Source: an uncultured Eubacteriales bacterium | GTDB taxonomy: Bacteria; Bacillota_I; Bacilli_A; RF39; UBA660 | NCBI GenBank assembly: GCA_905188025.1 | Contig: CAJJKI010000008.1 | Span: forward strand, 1-59,247 | Length of the DNA: 59,247 bases | Direction of reading: 5' to 3' | Part shown: positions 41,954 through 50,979 of the stretch, piece after piece | Position numbering within the stretch: position 1 is the first letter of the stretch | Layout of the letters: every line of letters begins with the position of its first letter | Made by a program: the position numbers and the translations under genes | Notes under the pieces: model-generated | Told to the model about the DNA's origin: nothing | The model's input: only the letters and a program-made list of their open reading frames with translations | Database searches by the model: none

Positions 41954-43183
41954 TTATTTATAGTTGTTAACGTATTCTTTGTATTCATCCCCAAGTTTAG
42001 TATCAACAAACGTTAACTTAGCATCTTCTCTCATACTAATTAATGCTTTATAGTATAAATTTTTATCATTATTCTTCTTTTCAGTAGCTATTTCTTCTTT
42101 GATATCATCTTTAACGTCTTTAAGTTCAGGTTTATCTTTTTGTGCTTTCTTATAAACTATATGATATCCATAAGAAGTCAATACTGGGCTCTTACTATAA
42201 GAATTAACTTCAAGATTTCTCATCTCTTCTACATAAGCACTTTCAAGAGAAGCATTGAACGCTTGATATCCTAAGTCTTCAGAAGTAATTTGATCTTTAT
42301 ATTCACTAACTACATCATCCCAAGAAGTACCATTATTTAACTTCTCAATAATTTCATTAGCTAACTTCTTAGCTTCTTCATCACTTAAGCCATCTTTATC
42401 ACTATCTTTTTTAACACTAACTAAAATATGTTTAGAATCAATATCACCAAATACTTCATCATTATAATATTTCTCAATTTCTTTATCAGTAACAAGTCCT
42501 AATACATAATCTTCAAAATATTTATTTCTACGATAATCTAAAGTTAAGCTTTTTAAAAATTCCTCTTCATTAGCAAATCCATATTCAGATAAGAATTTTT
42601 CTTTTGTATATTGATAATTTTTTTCATATACAGAATAGTAGTAATCAGCTGTACTTTGTACTGATTTTTTCATCTCATCATTTTCAGGATATTTCTCTTC
42701 AAGAATCATCGTATCAATCTTATTAAGAAGTACTTTAACTGAATAGTATTGTTTCATATCAGTATATAAATCATCAGCTGTAATTACTTTATCTCCTATA
42801 TTAGCAATAGGTTGTGTTCCATCTTTTAAAGTAGCAATTCTATCAGGCCATAAAATACATCTAAATAATAGAGTAGCTATTAAGAAACCGATAACAAATA
42901 AGATAATTCCTTTTCTATTATCATCAATCTTTGCAAATGCTGCATCGATTTTTTCATCACGATCTTTCTTCTTAACTTCTTTATCTTTTAGAGTTTTTTC
43001 TTTTACTTCCTTAACTTTCTTAACCTCTTTAATTTCTACCTTAGGTTCTTCTTTAACTTTCTCTTCTTTAACTACTGCCTCTTTCTTCTTAGTATCAGTA
43101 GTCTTAACCACTTTTTTATTTTCTTCCTTTACACTTTTTTTGTTATTAGTTTTACTTTGTGTCTTTTTAGCATCTTTTGCCAT
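41954..43183 (-). CDS. prsA: PrsA-like membrane-anchored peptidyl-prolyl isomerase (parvulin)
   Basis: An extracytoplasmic foldase for secreted proteins. The 409-residue protein has a Lys/Glu-rich cytoplasmic head (1-90), a signal-anchor helix (about 92-111) in place of the usual lipobox, a SurA-like N domain, and a PPIC domain with SKHILVSV and SYGYHIVYK. The parvulin domain holds an insert DSDKDGLSDEE (about residues 260-270) like a calcium-binding EF or TSP3 loop. I use ATG 43183 after AAAGGAGAA. It is monocistronic. Confidence 0.88.
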   Translation of the reverse strand: MAKDAKKTQSKTNNKKSVKEENKKVVKTTDTKKKEAVVKEEKVKEEPKVEIKEVKKVKEVKEKTLKDKEVKKKDRDEKIDAAFAKIDDNRKGIILFVIGFLIATLLFRCILWPDRIATLKDGTQPIANIGDKVITADDLYTDMKQYYSVKVLLNKIDTMILEEKYPENDEMKKSVQSTADYYYSVYEKNYQYTKEKFLSEYGFANEEEFLKSLTLDYRRNKYFEDYVLGLVTDKEIEKYYNDEVFGDIDSKHILVSVKKDSDKDGLSDEEAKKLANEIIEKLNNGTSWDDVVSEYKDQITSEDLGYQAFNASLESAYVEEMRNLEVNSYSKSPVLTSYGYHIVYKKAQKDKPELKDVKDDIKEEIATEKKNNDKNLYYKALISMREDAKLTFVDTKLGDEYKEYVNNYK

Positions 43184-43211
43184 CGTTATTCTCCTTTCTA
43201 ACACATGTATT

Positions 43212-43240
43212 ATCATAACAAAAAAAGAAATAAAATTCAA
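43212..43240 (-). promoter_or_regulatory. prsA promoter (minus strand)
   Basis: TTGAAT (43240 down to 43235), 17-base spacer, TATGAT (43217 down to 43212) with an extended TG. Confidence 0.65.
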
Positions 43241-43311
43241 TAGTTATGTTAAAATATGGGACAAAAGCCGGTAAAAAGACATTTTTTTTATTATTCTAAT
43301 TCTAAACTAGC

Positions 43312-43338
43312 ACACTTTATGAATCTTACCATAAACTA
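43312..43338 (+). promoter_or_regulatory. Sigma-K-like promoter of the miniprotein genes
   Basis: AC at 43312-43313, 16-base spacer, then CATAAACTA (43330-43338), which fits the late mother-cell sigma-K -10 pattern CATANNNTA. No sigma-A -10 lies in this region. Confidence 0.45.
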
Positions 43339-43372
43339 TTTGTGAAAAGACAAAAAAAGGAGGATTGTGTAT

Positions 43373-43456
43373 ATGGGAAATTGTTGTGGATCAGGAGCTG
43401 CTATTGTTTTAGTTTTATTTATCTTATTAATAATCATACTAGGAGCTTGGATATAA
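43373..43456 (+). CDS. YjcZ-family sporulation miniprotein (27 aa)
   Basis: A 27-residue ORF preceded by a perfect AAAGGAGG. The sequence is a Cys/Gly head (MGNCCGSGAA) and one hydrophobic helix ending in Trp, IVLVLFILLIIILGAWI. This matches YjcZ/SscA-type proteins of Bacillota, several of which are spore-coat-associated. A second, similar ORF follows after 20 bases. Confidence 0.7.
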   Translation: MGNCCGSGAAIVLVLFILLIIILGAWI

Positions 43457-43476
43457 AATAACCAAAGGAGGTAAAA

Positions 43477-43602
43477 ATGACTTCATCATGTAATAACTCT
43501 TGCCATACACAAACTGTAAAAAGTTGTGGAAATGGCTACTTAATTGTTTTAGTAATATATATTTTACTAGCTATCATCTTAGGAACATGTTTTGCCTATT
43601 AA
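43477..43602 (+). CDS. YjcZ-like Cys-rich miniprotein (41 aa)
   Basis: A 41-residue ORF with AAAGGAGG six bases upstream. The head has four Cys and one His (SSCNNSCHTQTVKSCGNG), the tail is a helix ending LGTCFAY. It is probably paralogous to the preceding miniprotein and co-transcribed. Cys-rich heads like this are common in spore coat miniproteins. Confidence 0.62.
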   Translation: MTSSCNNSCHTQTVKSCGNGYLIVLVIYILLAIILGTCFAY

Positions 43603-43680
43603 TAGATGATAAAATATTAACTAGTAGCTACTAAAAAAGATAACCTTACGGTATATCTTAAAGAACAATTTGACTTTTTT

Positions 43681-43709
43681 AAAAAGATTGCTTATCCAGC
43701 AATCTTTTT
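43681..43709 (-). terminator. HIT gene terminator, bidirectional
   Basis: AAAAAGATTGC (43681-43691) pairs perfectly with GCAATCTTTTT (43699-43709). The second arm lies in the last codons of the HIT gene. On the + strand it would end the miniprotein transcript. Confidence 0.85.
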
Positions 43710-44054
43710 ATATACCTCATCAACACTCATTTCTAATTTATCCTTATATTTAGGAATTATATGTAAATGAAAATGTTTCACGTCCTGAGCAATTCCATTA
43801 TTTTGAATTAATGTATACCCTTGAGCTCCCATCTTATCTACAATCTTCTGACTAAGCTCTCTAGCCACATTCATAATCTTCATTAATTTATCCATAGAAA
43901 TACTTTGAAAATCAAGAGTATGTTCCTTTGGAACAATCAAAGTATGCCCCGGAGTTAATGGATTAATATCTAAAAAAGCCATTATTTCATCATCTTCATA
44001 AATTTTCTTACTAGGTATCTCCCCATTTGCTATTTTACAAAATATACATTCCAT
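43692..44054 (-). CDS. HIT family nucleotide hydrolase
   Basis: A 120-residue histidine-triad protein: MECIFCKIANGEIPSKKIYEDD at the start with CxxC, AFLDINPLTPGHTLIVPKEH, and the catalytic HFHLHIIP. Proteins of this type cleave AMP from aminoacyl- or amino-adenylates (Hint/Hit). I use ATG 44054 after GGTGATT; an ATG at 44069 lies upstream of the ribosome binding site. Monocistronic. Confidence 0.93.
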   Translation of the reverse strand: MECIFCKIANGEIPSKKIYEDDEIMAFLDINPLTPGHTLIVPKEHTLDFQSISMDKLMKIMNVARELSQKIVDKMGAQGYTLIQNNGIAQDVKHFHLHIIPKYKDKLEMSVDEVYKKIAG

Positions 44055-44070
44055 TTTAATCACCAACATA

Positions 44071-44079
44071 ATTATAACA
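44071..44079 (-). promoter_or_regulatory. HIT gene promoter, extended -10 (minus strand)
   Basis: TG-T-TATAAT read from 44079 to 44071, a few bases before the ribosome binding site. Confidence 0.55.
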
Positions 44080-44131
44080 AAATATTTCTTAATAGTCTAT
44101 CAAAAATAAAATAAAAAATATCTAAATATCC

Positions 44132-44160
44132 TTGCATTTTTTTTAATAAAATGATATCAT
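44132..44160 (+). promoter_or_regulatory. Promoter of the first surface protein
   Basis: TTGCAT (44132-44137), 17-base spacer, TATCAT (44155-44160) with an extended TG at 44152-44153. Confidence 0.6.
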
Positions 44161-44197
44161 AAAAATATAAATAGAAAATAAAGGAGTGATTAATATC

Positions 44198-45001
44198 ATG
44201 AGTGAAAACAAGAGTAGAGATATATTTTATGGAGTAGTTGCTATAGCCACTTTAATAGTTGCCTTAATCGGAGCTACATTAGCATACTTCTCAATAACTG
44301 CAAATAGTAAAGAAGGAGCTGTTAACGCAAAAGCTGATACTGTTAGTATTTCTTATAATGACAGTCAACAAGTAACTGCTCAAGCTGATGAATTAATTCC
44401 ATCATCATTTGAAGTAGTTCAAAAGGCTTATGCTAAAAATAAAGAAAGTTTTGGTAATGAAGGATCATTAGCAAAAAACGTATGTGTTGATGATAACAAT
44501 CGTCAAGTATGTAGTATTTATCGTTTCACTGTAAGTAGTGATAGTGATCGTCAAATGATAGCTACACTAAACAATGAATTAAATGGCTTCACTACTGGCC
44601 TAAGTTATGCTGTATATGACGTTAGTGGAGAATATGCTACTGATGATTTAAGATGGCAAATCCTAGATGACAATCAATCATCTAAAAAATTAACCCTAAC
44701 TTATTGCAATAATGAAGATGAAAATGAAAATAATCATTGCTATTCTATAAATAGTGGTAAAAAAGAATATAATGAGGCTAAAAATGCTTCAAGCTCAATC
44801 TTTGGATACACAGCAGAAGGTGTTAAAACAAAAGCCATTAAAGCAGGAGTTACTCAAGTATATGACCTAGTAATTTTCTTAAATGAAAATGATGAAGATC
44901 AAAATGCTGACCAAGGTAAAGAATATAAAGGAACTCTAATTGTTACTATCGTTGATAGTGGTGTAGGTACTGGTAAAATTACTGGTGAAATTAAAGGCTA
45001 G
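44198..45001 (+). CDS. TasA/camelysin-type exported protein (SipW-like signal)
   Basis: A 267-residue exported protein. The N terminus is a basic head, a helix (about residues 10-30), and GATLAYFSITANSKEGAVNA, which resembles the signal region of TasA and camelysin proteins cut by SipW-type signal peptidases. The remainder is a Thr/Asn/Asp-rich beta-type domain with four Cys (NVCVDDNNRQVCS, TYCNNEDENENNHCY). TasA proteins form matrix fibres. No signal peptidase or biofilm operon is adjacent. Start ATG 44198, after AAAGGAGTGAT. Confidence 0.65.
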   Translation: MSENKSRDIFYGVVAIATLIVALIGATLAYFSITANSKEGAVNAKADTVSISYNDSQQVTAQADELIPSSFEVVQKAYAKNKESFGNEGSLAKNVCVDDNNRQVCSIYRFTVSSDSDRQMIATLNNELNGFTTGLSYAVYDVSGEYATDDLRWQILDDNQSSKKLTLTYCNNEDENENNHCYSINSGKKEYNEAKNASSSIFGYTAEGVKTKAIKAGVTQVYDLVIFLNENDEDQNADQGKEYKGTLIVTIVDSGVGTGKITGEIKG

Positions 45002-45019
45002 TCAAACAATAAAAATATT

Positions 45020-45049
45020 AAAAAAAGCAAACTAAACCTTGCTTTTTTT
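45020..45049 (+). terminator. Terminator after the first surface protein gene
   Basis: AAAAAAGCAA (45021-45030) and TTGCTTTTTT (45039-45048) form a perfect stem. Confidence 0.85.
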
Positions 45050-45067
45050 CTTTGCATGATGTATCAT

Positions 45068-45073
45068 TATAAT
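45068..45073 (+). promoter_or_regulatory. Probable -10 of the second surface protein gene
   Basis: TATAAT at 45068-45073, 12 bases before the start codon and without a clear -35. Confidence 0.4.
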
Positions 45074-45085
45074 AGGTGATAGTGT

Positions 45086-45649
45086 ATGATGGAGAGTAGT
45101 CAAGAGAAGAAAAAAATGTTCTACATGATCGTTCTAGTATTAACCCTTATAGCTATGATTATTGGGGCTACTTTAGCATACTTTTCATTCATCGGAAGCC
45201 AAAAGAACGAAGGCACAATATATTACACTGGTACCCTTGAAGTAAACTACATTGATGGCGTTTACATTCGTAATCCTATCCTTTATCCCATCAAGAATGT
45301 TAACTACAATACCTATGATAAAGTATATCGTAATAACTTTGCCGTAAAAAGTTCTGGTACTCTTGATCAAAATCTCCAAATAGATTTAAATATCTCTAAA
45401 AATGAATTTCTTGATAATGCTTTAAAATATGCTATCTATAATGAAAAAGGCTATGAAATAGGACATGGCTATGTTCCAAGAGAAACTGGTACAGTAACCC
45501 TAGCAGATAATATCTACTTAGCAAGTAATGATACCGCTCGTTACACTCTAATCATTTGGTTAGATAACACTAACTATAATCAAAATGAAGAAATGGGTCA
45601 TATTATTACTGGTAGTATCAGTATTCATGCCGTACAAATAAAATATTAA
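45086..45649 (+). CDS. Second TasA/camelysin-type exported protein
   Basis: A 187-residue paralogue of the previous protein by its N terminus: basic head, helix, and IIGATLAYFSFIGSQKNEG. The rest is a small beta-rich domain (YTGTLEVNYIDGVYIRNPILYP, TARYTLIIWLDNTNYNQ) without Cys. AGGTGAT lies five bases before ATG 45086. It is followed after 17 bases by a large surface protein gene, so the two are probably an operon. Confidence 0.65.
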   Translation: MMESSQEKKKMFYMIVLVLTLIAMIIGATLAYFSFIGSQKNEGTIYYTGTLEVNYIDGVYIRNPILYPIKNVNYNTYDKVYRNNFAVKSSGTLDQNLQIDLNISKNEFLDNALKYAIYNEKGYEIGHGYVPRETGTVTLADNIYLASNDTARYTLIIWLDNTNYNQNEEMGHIITGSISIHAVQIKY

Positions 45650-45666
45650 GAAAAGGGGAGGGTTAT

Positions 45667-47253
45667 ATGAATAAATTACCCACGAAACAAATTTATTTAT
45701 TAATTATCATTATCGTTGGTATCATTGCCTTATCCATATATTCTACTTATGCTATCTTCACCTTTGAAGGCAGTACCTCTAATATTGTTAGCTTATATAC
45801 ACCTAACTCGTTAAAAATAAATGAATCAGTCTCAGAGTATCAACAAGTAACTGTCGATGCATCATCATATACAACAACCGATATTGATATATATAATACT
45901 CACGATTATGAAGTATGTTATAGTGTCTGGTATAAATTAATAAACTCTAATAATTCTCTAACAAAAATATATCAAATAACTAAAAATACCGCTTCATCAT
46001 CAAGTACCTTATCACCAATTAGTAGTACTCGTATCAGTATCCTTATCATTAATGATAATCCTGATCCTATCAAAGTAAATATCGGATTAGCTAGTACTAA
46101 AAATGAAGGAACTTGTTCTCTAAATATCTCTAAAGATAAAAATCTAATTACTGAAACTATTGATACCTATGAAGATTTAACTAAAATTATCAATAAAGAA
46201 ACTGCCATTCCTGAAAAAGAAGGTTACCTAACATACAAAAATGAAACAACAAAAGTAACTCTTCCTGAAGATAAAATTCTTATCTCTAAAGAGTTTACTT
46301 ATCATGAAGAAGAGTTTACTCTAACTAATCCAGAGACTATCGAAGCAAAAGATTTTCTTAAATATCAAAGTACTGAAGATACCTCTTACTATACATGCTT
46401 AGCATCATCTTCATGTACCTATCTATATAAAATAAATAAAATTACTAAAACTGAAGATTTAAACAAAGATATCTATGAGTTAACTTCATATGATCTCTTA
46501 AAAGGTTATCTAGCTACAACCTCTGGTACTAAACAAATAAATACTAATAATCAAACAAATTACATATACTATGGAGATAATCCTCATAACTATATCTATT
46601 ATAATTGTACTAACGAAGAAGATAAAAATACCTGTGAATTATGGCGTATTATTGGTACTACACTAGATAAAAATACTGGTAAATATCTTACTAAAATAAT
46701 AAAAGATACTAGTATACCTTCATCAACATATGATTCTTCATCTAATAAATGGTCTACATCAACTATTAATAAATATCTAAATGAAGAATATAAAATTAAT
46801 AGCATAAGATTTCTTGAAGAACCAACTATTAATCAAGAAATGATAAAAGGTAATATTCTAACTCTTGATAAAATAACTTACCTAGATACCAATGAAAAGG
46901 TCAAAGTATTCTTAATGAACTTATCAGATTATATCTTATCATCATCTTGTACTACTGAATTAACTTCTTCATGCTTAAATAACAACTGGTTAAATAGTGG
47001 AGAAAAAACTATGACTATGACTGGTGTCACAATAGAGTCTACCATAACTAGCGAAGAACCAACTACCGAAGATGACTTAACCACAAGTGAAAATACTACT
47101 ATTACAAATAATCAAATAGTAGCAGTATCCGCATCCATTGAATCCCTTCCAGTAGACACCACTCTAAGTATTAGACCTGTTATATATCTAAAATCAAGAA
47201 CCCTTGTAGTATCAGGTACCGGCTCCCTAGAAGATCCATACATTATAAAATAA
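45667..47253 (+). CDS. Large exported Thr/Ser-rich surface protein
   Basis: A 528-residue protein: a signal helix (residues 8-30, IYLLIIIIVGIIALSIYSTYAIFTFEGS), an N-terminal beta domain with Cys, and a long extracellular part rich in Thr, Ser, Asn and Tyr. Its last residues, RPVIYLKSRTLVVSGTGSLEDPYIIK, match an ending seen repeatedly in gut Bacillota surface proteins of unknown function (DUF6273-like). There is no LPXTG sorting motif. It may be anchored by its N-terminal helix or released. Confidence 0.6.
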   Translation: MNKLPTKQIYLLIIIIVGIIALSIYSTYAIFTFEGSTSNIVSLYTPNSLKINESVSEYQQVTVDASSYTTTDIDIYNTHDYEVCYSVWYKLINSNNSLTKIYQITKNTASSSSTLSPISSTRISILIINDNPDPIKVNIGLASTKNEGTCSLNISKDKNLITETIDTYEDLTKIINKETAIPEKEGYLTYKNETTKVTLPEDKILISKEFTYHEEEFTLTNPETIEAKDFLKYQSTEDTSYYTCLASSSCTYLYKINKITKTEDLNKDIYELTSYDLLKGYLATTSGTKQINTNNQTNYIYYGDNPHNYIYYNCTNEEDKNTCELWRIIGTTLDKNTGKYLTKIIKDTSIPSSTYDSSSNKWSTSTINKYLNEEYKINSIRFLEEPTINQEMIKGNILTLDKITYLDTNEKVKVFLMNLSDYILSSSCTTELTSSCLNNNWLNSGEKTMTMTGVTIESTITSEEPTTEDDLTTSENTTITNNQIVAVSASIESLPVDTTLSIRPVIYLKSRTLVVSGTGSLEDPYIIK

Positions 47254-47259
47254 CAAATT

Positions 47260-47290
47260 AGAGCAATTTCACAAGTTGCTCTTTTATTTT
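47260..47290 (+). terminator. Terminator of the surface protein operon
   Basis: AGAGCAA (47260-47266) and TTGCTCT (47276-47282) pair, then TTTATTTT. Confidence 0.75.
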
Positions 47291-47302
47291 ACCCAAGAAT
47301 TA

Positions 47303-47311
47303 TGATATCAT
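47303..47311 (+). promoter_or_regulatory. Probable polA promoter, extended -10
   Basis: TG-A-TATCAT at 47303-47311, 22 bases before the start; no clear -35. Confidence 0.45.
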
Positions 47312-47332
47312 ATATATAAGGATGTGATACAT

Positions 47333-49894
47333 ATGAAAAAAGTAATACTTGTAGATGGTAATAACCTAATGTTTAGAAGCTATTATGCCACTCTCTACTC
47401 AGGTAGTATGATGACAAATAAAGAAGGCTTTCCTACTAATGCCTTATTTGGCTTCGTAAACATGATGAATAAAATAATTAATGAAGAGTCCCCTGAATAC
47501 ATCATGGTAGCTTTTGATATTGGAAAAACTTTTCGCCATGAAAAATATGATTATTATAAAGGTAAACGTGATGAAACACCAGATGACTTAAAGAAACAAT
47601 TCCCAGTAGCTAAAAAAATTCTAAATGCTATGGGTATTAAATATTTTGAATTAGCAGGATATGAAGCTGATGACATTATCGGCACTTTCGCCAAAAAAAT
47701 AGATGAAGAGCCTGAGTTTGTTGGTACTATAGTAAGTAGTGACAAAGATTTACTTCAACTAATAAGTGATGACGTTGACGTTAAACTCCTAAAACAAAAA
47801 GATTACATTCGTATGAACAAAGAAGTTTTCTTTAATACTTATGGTTTAGAGCCTCCTCGTATGGTTGATCTAAAGTCTCTCATGGGAGACGCCTCTGATA
47901 ACATTCCTGGAGTCAAAGGCATCGGAGAAAAAACAGCTATTAAACTTCTCCAAACTTATCATACCCTAGATGGCGTCTATGAAAATCTCAATTCAATCAA
48001 AGGAGCTAACCATGATAAACTAGAACGTGATAAAGAAATGGCATATATGTCATATGATATAGCTACAATATACCGTGAAGTTCCTATTGATACCTCATTT
48101 GATAATATCAAATATAACCATGAAGATACTGAAGAACTAATCACAATCTTTAACGATTTAGATTTTCATTCTCTTCTAAAAAGAACAACCAATCATACTC
48201 AAAAAGAAGAAGCCATCTCTTATCAAATAGTAACAGATCCTAGCACCATCTCCCTAAATGCTGATGTTTCACTAGATCTAGAATTAGATAATGATAATTA
48301 TCATAAAGCTAATATCCTTGGACTAAGTATCTATAATGATACCACTAAAATATATATTAAAGGTTCTGACTTAACTAACACTGATTTCTTAAAAAATATC
48401 ACCATATATACATACAATTATAAAAAACTGTATTCCGTATTTACCAGAAATAACCTCTATGTACCAGCATGTTCCTTTGATACCATGTTAGCAGCTTACT
48501 TATTAAACTATTCCCTAAAAGACGACCCAGCATACCTAGCAAATTCACTAAATTACAACATACCATTATATGATAAAAAAGAAGAGAATCCTGAAGTTAA
48601 TCAAAAAAGAAGCATCATGATAGCAAAATTCATTCATGAAACAGTTAGTAAATTAAAAGATGAATTAATCGAAAATGATGCTCTAGATTTATTCAATAAT
48701 ATTGAGCTTCCCTTATCAACAGTATTAGCCAAAATGGAATTAAATGGTATATCTATAGATAAACAAATACTTGAAGATATGAAAGAAGATATCAAGATAA
48801 AAATGGAACTAATCAGTAAAGATATCTATAACTTAGCAGGTCATGAATTTAATATCTCATCACCAAAACAATTAGGAGAAGTTCTCTTTGATGAACTAAA
48901 ACTTCCCCATGCAAAGAAAAACAAAACTGGCTATGTAACTGATGCTAATGTTTTAGGTAAACTAATTGAGTACCCCATCGTAAAATCAATTCTTGAATAT
49001 CGTCTATTAAGTAAACTATACACAACATATCTTGAAGGCATAATTAATACAATATCTCCTGATGGTAAAATTCATACTATCTATACTCAAGCTATAACAA
49101 GAACAGGCCGTTTATCATCAATTGAACCTAATCTTCAAAATATTCCTGTAAGAAATGAATTTGGTAAACTAATTAGAAAAGCCTTCATCCCAGAACCTAA
49201 TTCTCTCATCATGTCATCAGATTATTCACAAATAGAATTAAGAATATTTGCTCATTTATCTAATGTCCCAGAATTACTTGATGCTTTCAATAATCATCTA
49301 GATATACATACAAAAACTGCTATGGATATCTTTAAAGTCCCAGAATATGCTGTAACTAAAAATATGCGTCGTCAAGCAAAAGCTGTTAACTTTGGTATTC
49401 TTTACGGAATTAGCCCCTATGGCCTTGCCGAAGATTTAGGCATTTCCCCAAAAGAAGCTAAATCATTTATAGAAACATATTTCATGACTTATCCTGGTAT
49501 CAAAGATTATATGAATAAAGAAATTGAAGAAGCTCATAAAAACGGTTATGTTAAAACTATCATGAATCGCAAAAGAACTATCGAAGAATTAACTAGCTCC
49601 AATTACATGCAAAGAAGTATGGGAGAACGTATGGCTCTAAATACACCAATTCAAGGTAGTAGTGCTGATATTCTAAAAAAAGCTATGATTGAAATAGATG
49701 AAGCATTCACTAAAAATAATCTAAAGAGTACCATGCTCCTTCAAGTACATGACGAACTTATCTTTAATGTTATAAATGATGAAAAAGATATCGTTGAAAA
49801 ACTAGTTAAAGATATCATGGAGCATACCATCAAATTAAATATCCCTCTTGAAGTAGATATTGAATTTGGTACTAATTGGTATGATGCTAAATAA
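47333..49894 (+). CDS. polA: DNA polymerase I
   Basis: A repair and Okazaki-fragment polymerase of 853 residues. The 5' nuclease domain (1-290) has VDGNNLMFRSYY, the helix-clamp GYEADDIIGT and DASDNIPGVKGIGEKTA. The middle exonuclease-like domain keeps LDLELD but has YNYKKLY where an acidic exo II motif is expected, so proofreading is probably lost. The polymerase domain has RTGRLSSIEPNLQNIPVR (motif A side), SDYSQIELRIFAH, RRQAKAVNFGILYG (motif B) and LLQVHDELIFN (motif C). Start ATG 47333; the GTG at 47324 belongs to the ribosome binding site. Confidence 0.97.
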   Translation: MKKVILVDGNNLMFRSYYATLYSGSMMTNKEGFPTNALFGFVNMMNKIINEESPEYIMVAFDIGKTFRHEKYDYYKGKRDETPDDLKKQFPVAKKILNAMGIKYFELAGYEADDIIGTFAKKIDEEPEFVGTIVSSDKDLLQLISDDVDVKLLKQKDYIRMNKEVFFNTYGLEPPRMVDLKSLMGDASDNIPGVKGIGEKTAIKLLQTYHTLDGVYENLNSIKGANHDKLERDKEMAYMSYDIATIYREVPIDTSFDNIKYNHEDTEELITIFNDLDFHSLLKRTTNHTQKEEAISYQIVTDPSTISLNADVSLDLELDNDNYHKANILGLSIYNDTTKIYIKGSDLTNTDFLKNITIYTYNYKKLYSVFTRNNLYVPACSFDTMLAAYLLNYSLKDDPAYLANSLNYNIPLYDKKEENPEVNQKRSIMIAKFIHETVSKLKDELIENDALDLFNNIELPLSTVLAKMELNGISIDKQILEDMKEDIKIKMELISKDIYNLAGHEFNISSPKQLGEVLFDELKLPHAKKNKTGYVTDANVLGKLIEYPIVKSILEYRLLSKLYTTYLEGIINTISPDGKIHTIYTQAITRTGRLSSIEPNLQNIPVRNEFGKLIRKAFIPEPNSLIMSSDYSQIELRIFAHLSNVPELLDAFNNHLDIHTKTAMDIFKVPEYAVTKNMRRQAKAVNFGILYGISPYGLAEDLGISPKEAKSFIETYFMTYPGIKDYMNKEIEEAHKNGYVKTIMNRKRTIEELTSSNYMQRSMGERMALNTPIQGSSADILKKAMIEIDEAFTKNNLKSTMLLQVHDELIFNVINDEKDIVEKLVKDIMEHTIKLNIPLEVDIEFGTNWYDAK

Positions 49895-49897
49895 AAC

Positions 49898-50016
49898 TTA
49901 ATACTTGAAAGTGAGAAGTTAAAAAATGCAAAATATTGGTAAGTAGAATTAAAAAGAACAAATAAAATAACTGAAGAAAACCAACATGAATTAGAAGAAA
50001 AATACAAAAATATATA
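49898..50016 (+). pseudogene. Possible gene remnant after polA
   Basis: One frame reads LESEKLKNAKYW, then a stop, then VELKRTNKITEENQHELEEKYKNI and a stop: a coiled-coil-like peptide interrupted once and lacking a good start. It may be debris of a small gene or chance. The remainder of the 255-base gap to mutM holds no signal apart from the mutM ribosome binding site. Confidence 0.25.
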
Positions 50017-50149
50017 AAAATATGTAATGTATTAATATTTTCTTTCTATAGATATGTGCTAGAAATTAAATAACGGCAATTATAATAAATATTTAAAAGA
50101 AAACAATGCCATTAATAAATTTTAATTTATATAAAAGGAAGTGATATCT

Positions 50150-50965
50150 ATGCCAGAACTACCTGAAGTAGAAACCGTAAAAAATGGCCTAAAGAAAAAA
50201 GTAAAAGGAAGAAAGATATTATCATGTCGTGTCTTATGGCCCGGTATCATCGCATACCCAGATAAAGAAACATTCATAAAAGAGATAGCTAATCAAACTA
50301 TCAAAGATTTATCTCGTAGAGGAAAATTTATAATCTTTCATCTAGATGATTATATCCTCATCTCTCACTTAAGAATGGAAGGTAAGTACTTTATCAAAGA
50401 AGAATCTATTCCCTTAACAAAACATGATCATGTCATATTTAATCTAGATAATCATGAAAATCTTATCTATAATGATACACGCAAATTTGGCAAAATGTAT
50501 CTCTTAAAAGAAGATGACACCATCAATAATCCTTTAACTAAACTAGGTAAAGAACCATGGGACGAAGAATTAACTATTTCTTACTTAAGAGAAAAACTAA
50601 ATAAAAAGAAAGCCATTAAAACTCTTCTTCTAGATCAAGAAATAATTACTGGTATAGGTAATATCTATGCTGATGAAATCTTATTCTTATCACACATAAA
50701 TCCTGAAGAGTATGGCTCTAATCTAACAAATAAAAATCTCTCAAATATCATCAAATACACTAAAGAAATATTAGAGAAATCTATCTCTCTCGGAGGTTCT
50801 ACTATTCATTCATATGCTGCTGTCGATGGAGTAACTGGCCATTTTCAACAAGAATTATTAGTCCATGGTAAAACAGGAGAGCCTTGTCCTAATTGCAAAA
50901 ACAAAATAATTAAAATAACCGTAAATGGCCGTGGTACATATTATTGCCCACATTGTCAAAAATAG
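50150..50965 (+). CDS. mutM: Formamidopyrimidine-DNA glycosylase (Fpg)
   Basis: It removes 8-oxoguanine and ring-opened purines from DNA. The 271-residue protein begins MPELPEVETVKNGL with catalytic Pro2 and Glu3 after Met removal, has the H2TH region LLLDQEIITGIGNIYADEILF, and ends with a zinc finger CPNCKNKIIKITVNGRGTYYCPHCQK. The start must be ATG 50150 to place Pro at position 2; an upstream GTG is in the GGAAGTGAT site. Fpg follows polA in many Bacillota. Confidence 0.96.
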   Translation: MPELPEVETVKNGLKKKVKGRKILSCRVLWPGIIAYPDKETFIKEIANQTIKDLSRRGKFIIFHLDDYILISHLRMEGKYFIKEESIPLTKHDHVIFNLDNHENLIYNDTRKFGKMYLLKEDDTINNPLTKLGKEPWDEELTISYLREKLNKKKAIKTLLLDQEIITGIGNIYADEILFLSHINPEEYGSNLTNKNLSNIIKYTKEILEKSISLGGSTIHSYAAVDGVTGHFQQELLVHGKTGEPCPNCKNKIIKITVNGRGTYYCPHCQK

Positions 50966-50979
50966 AATAGAGGTATCAT

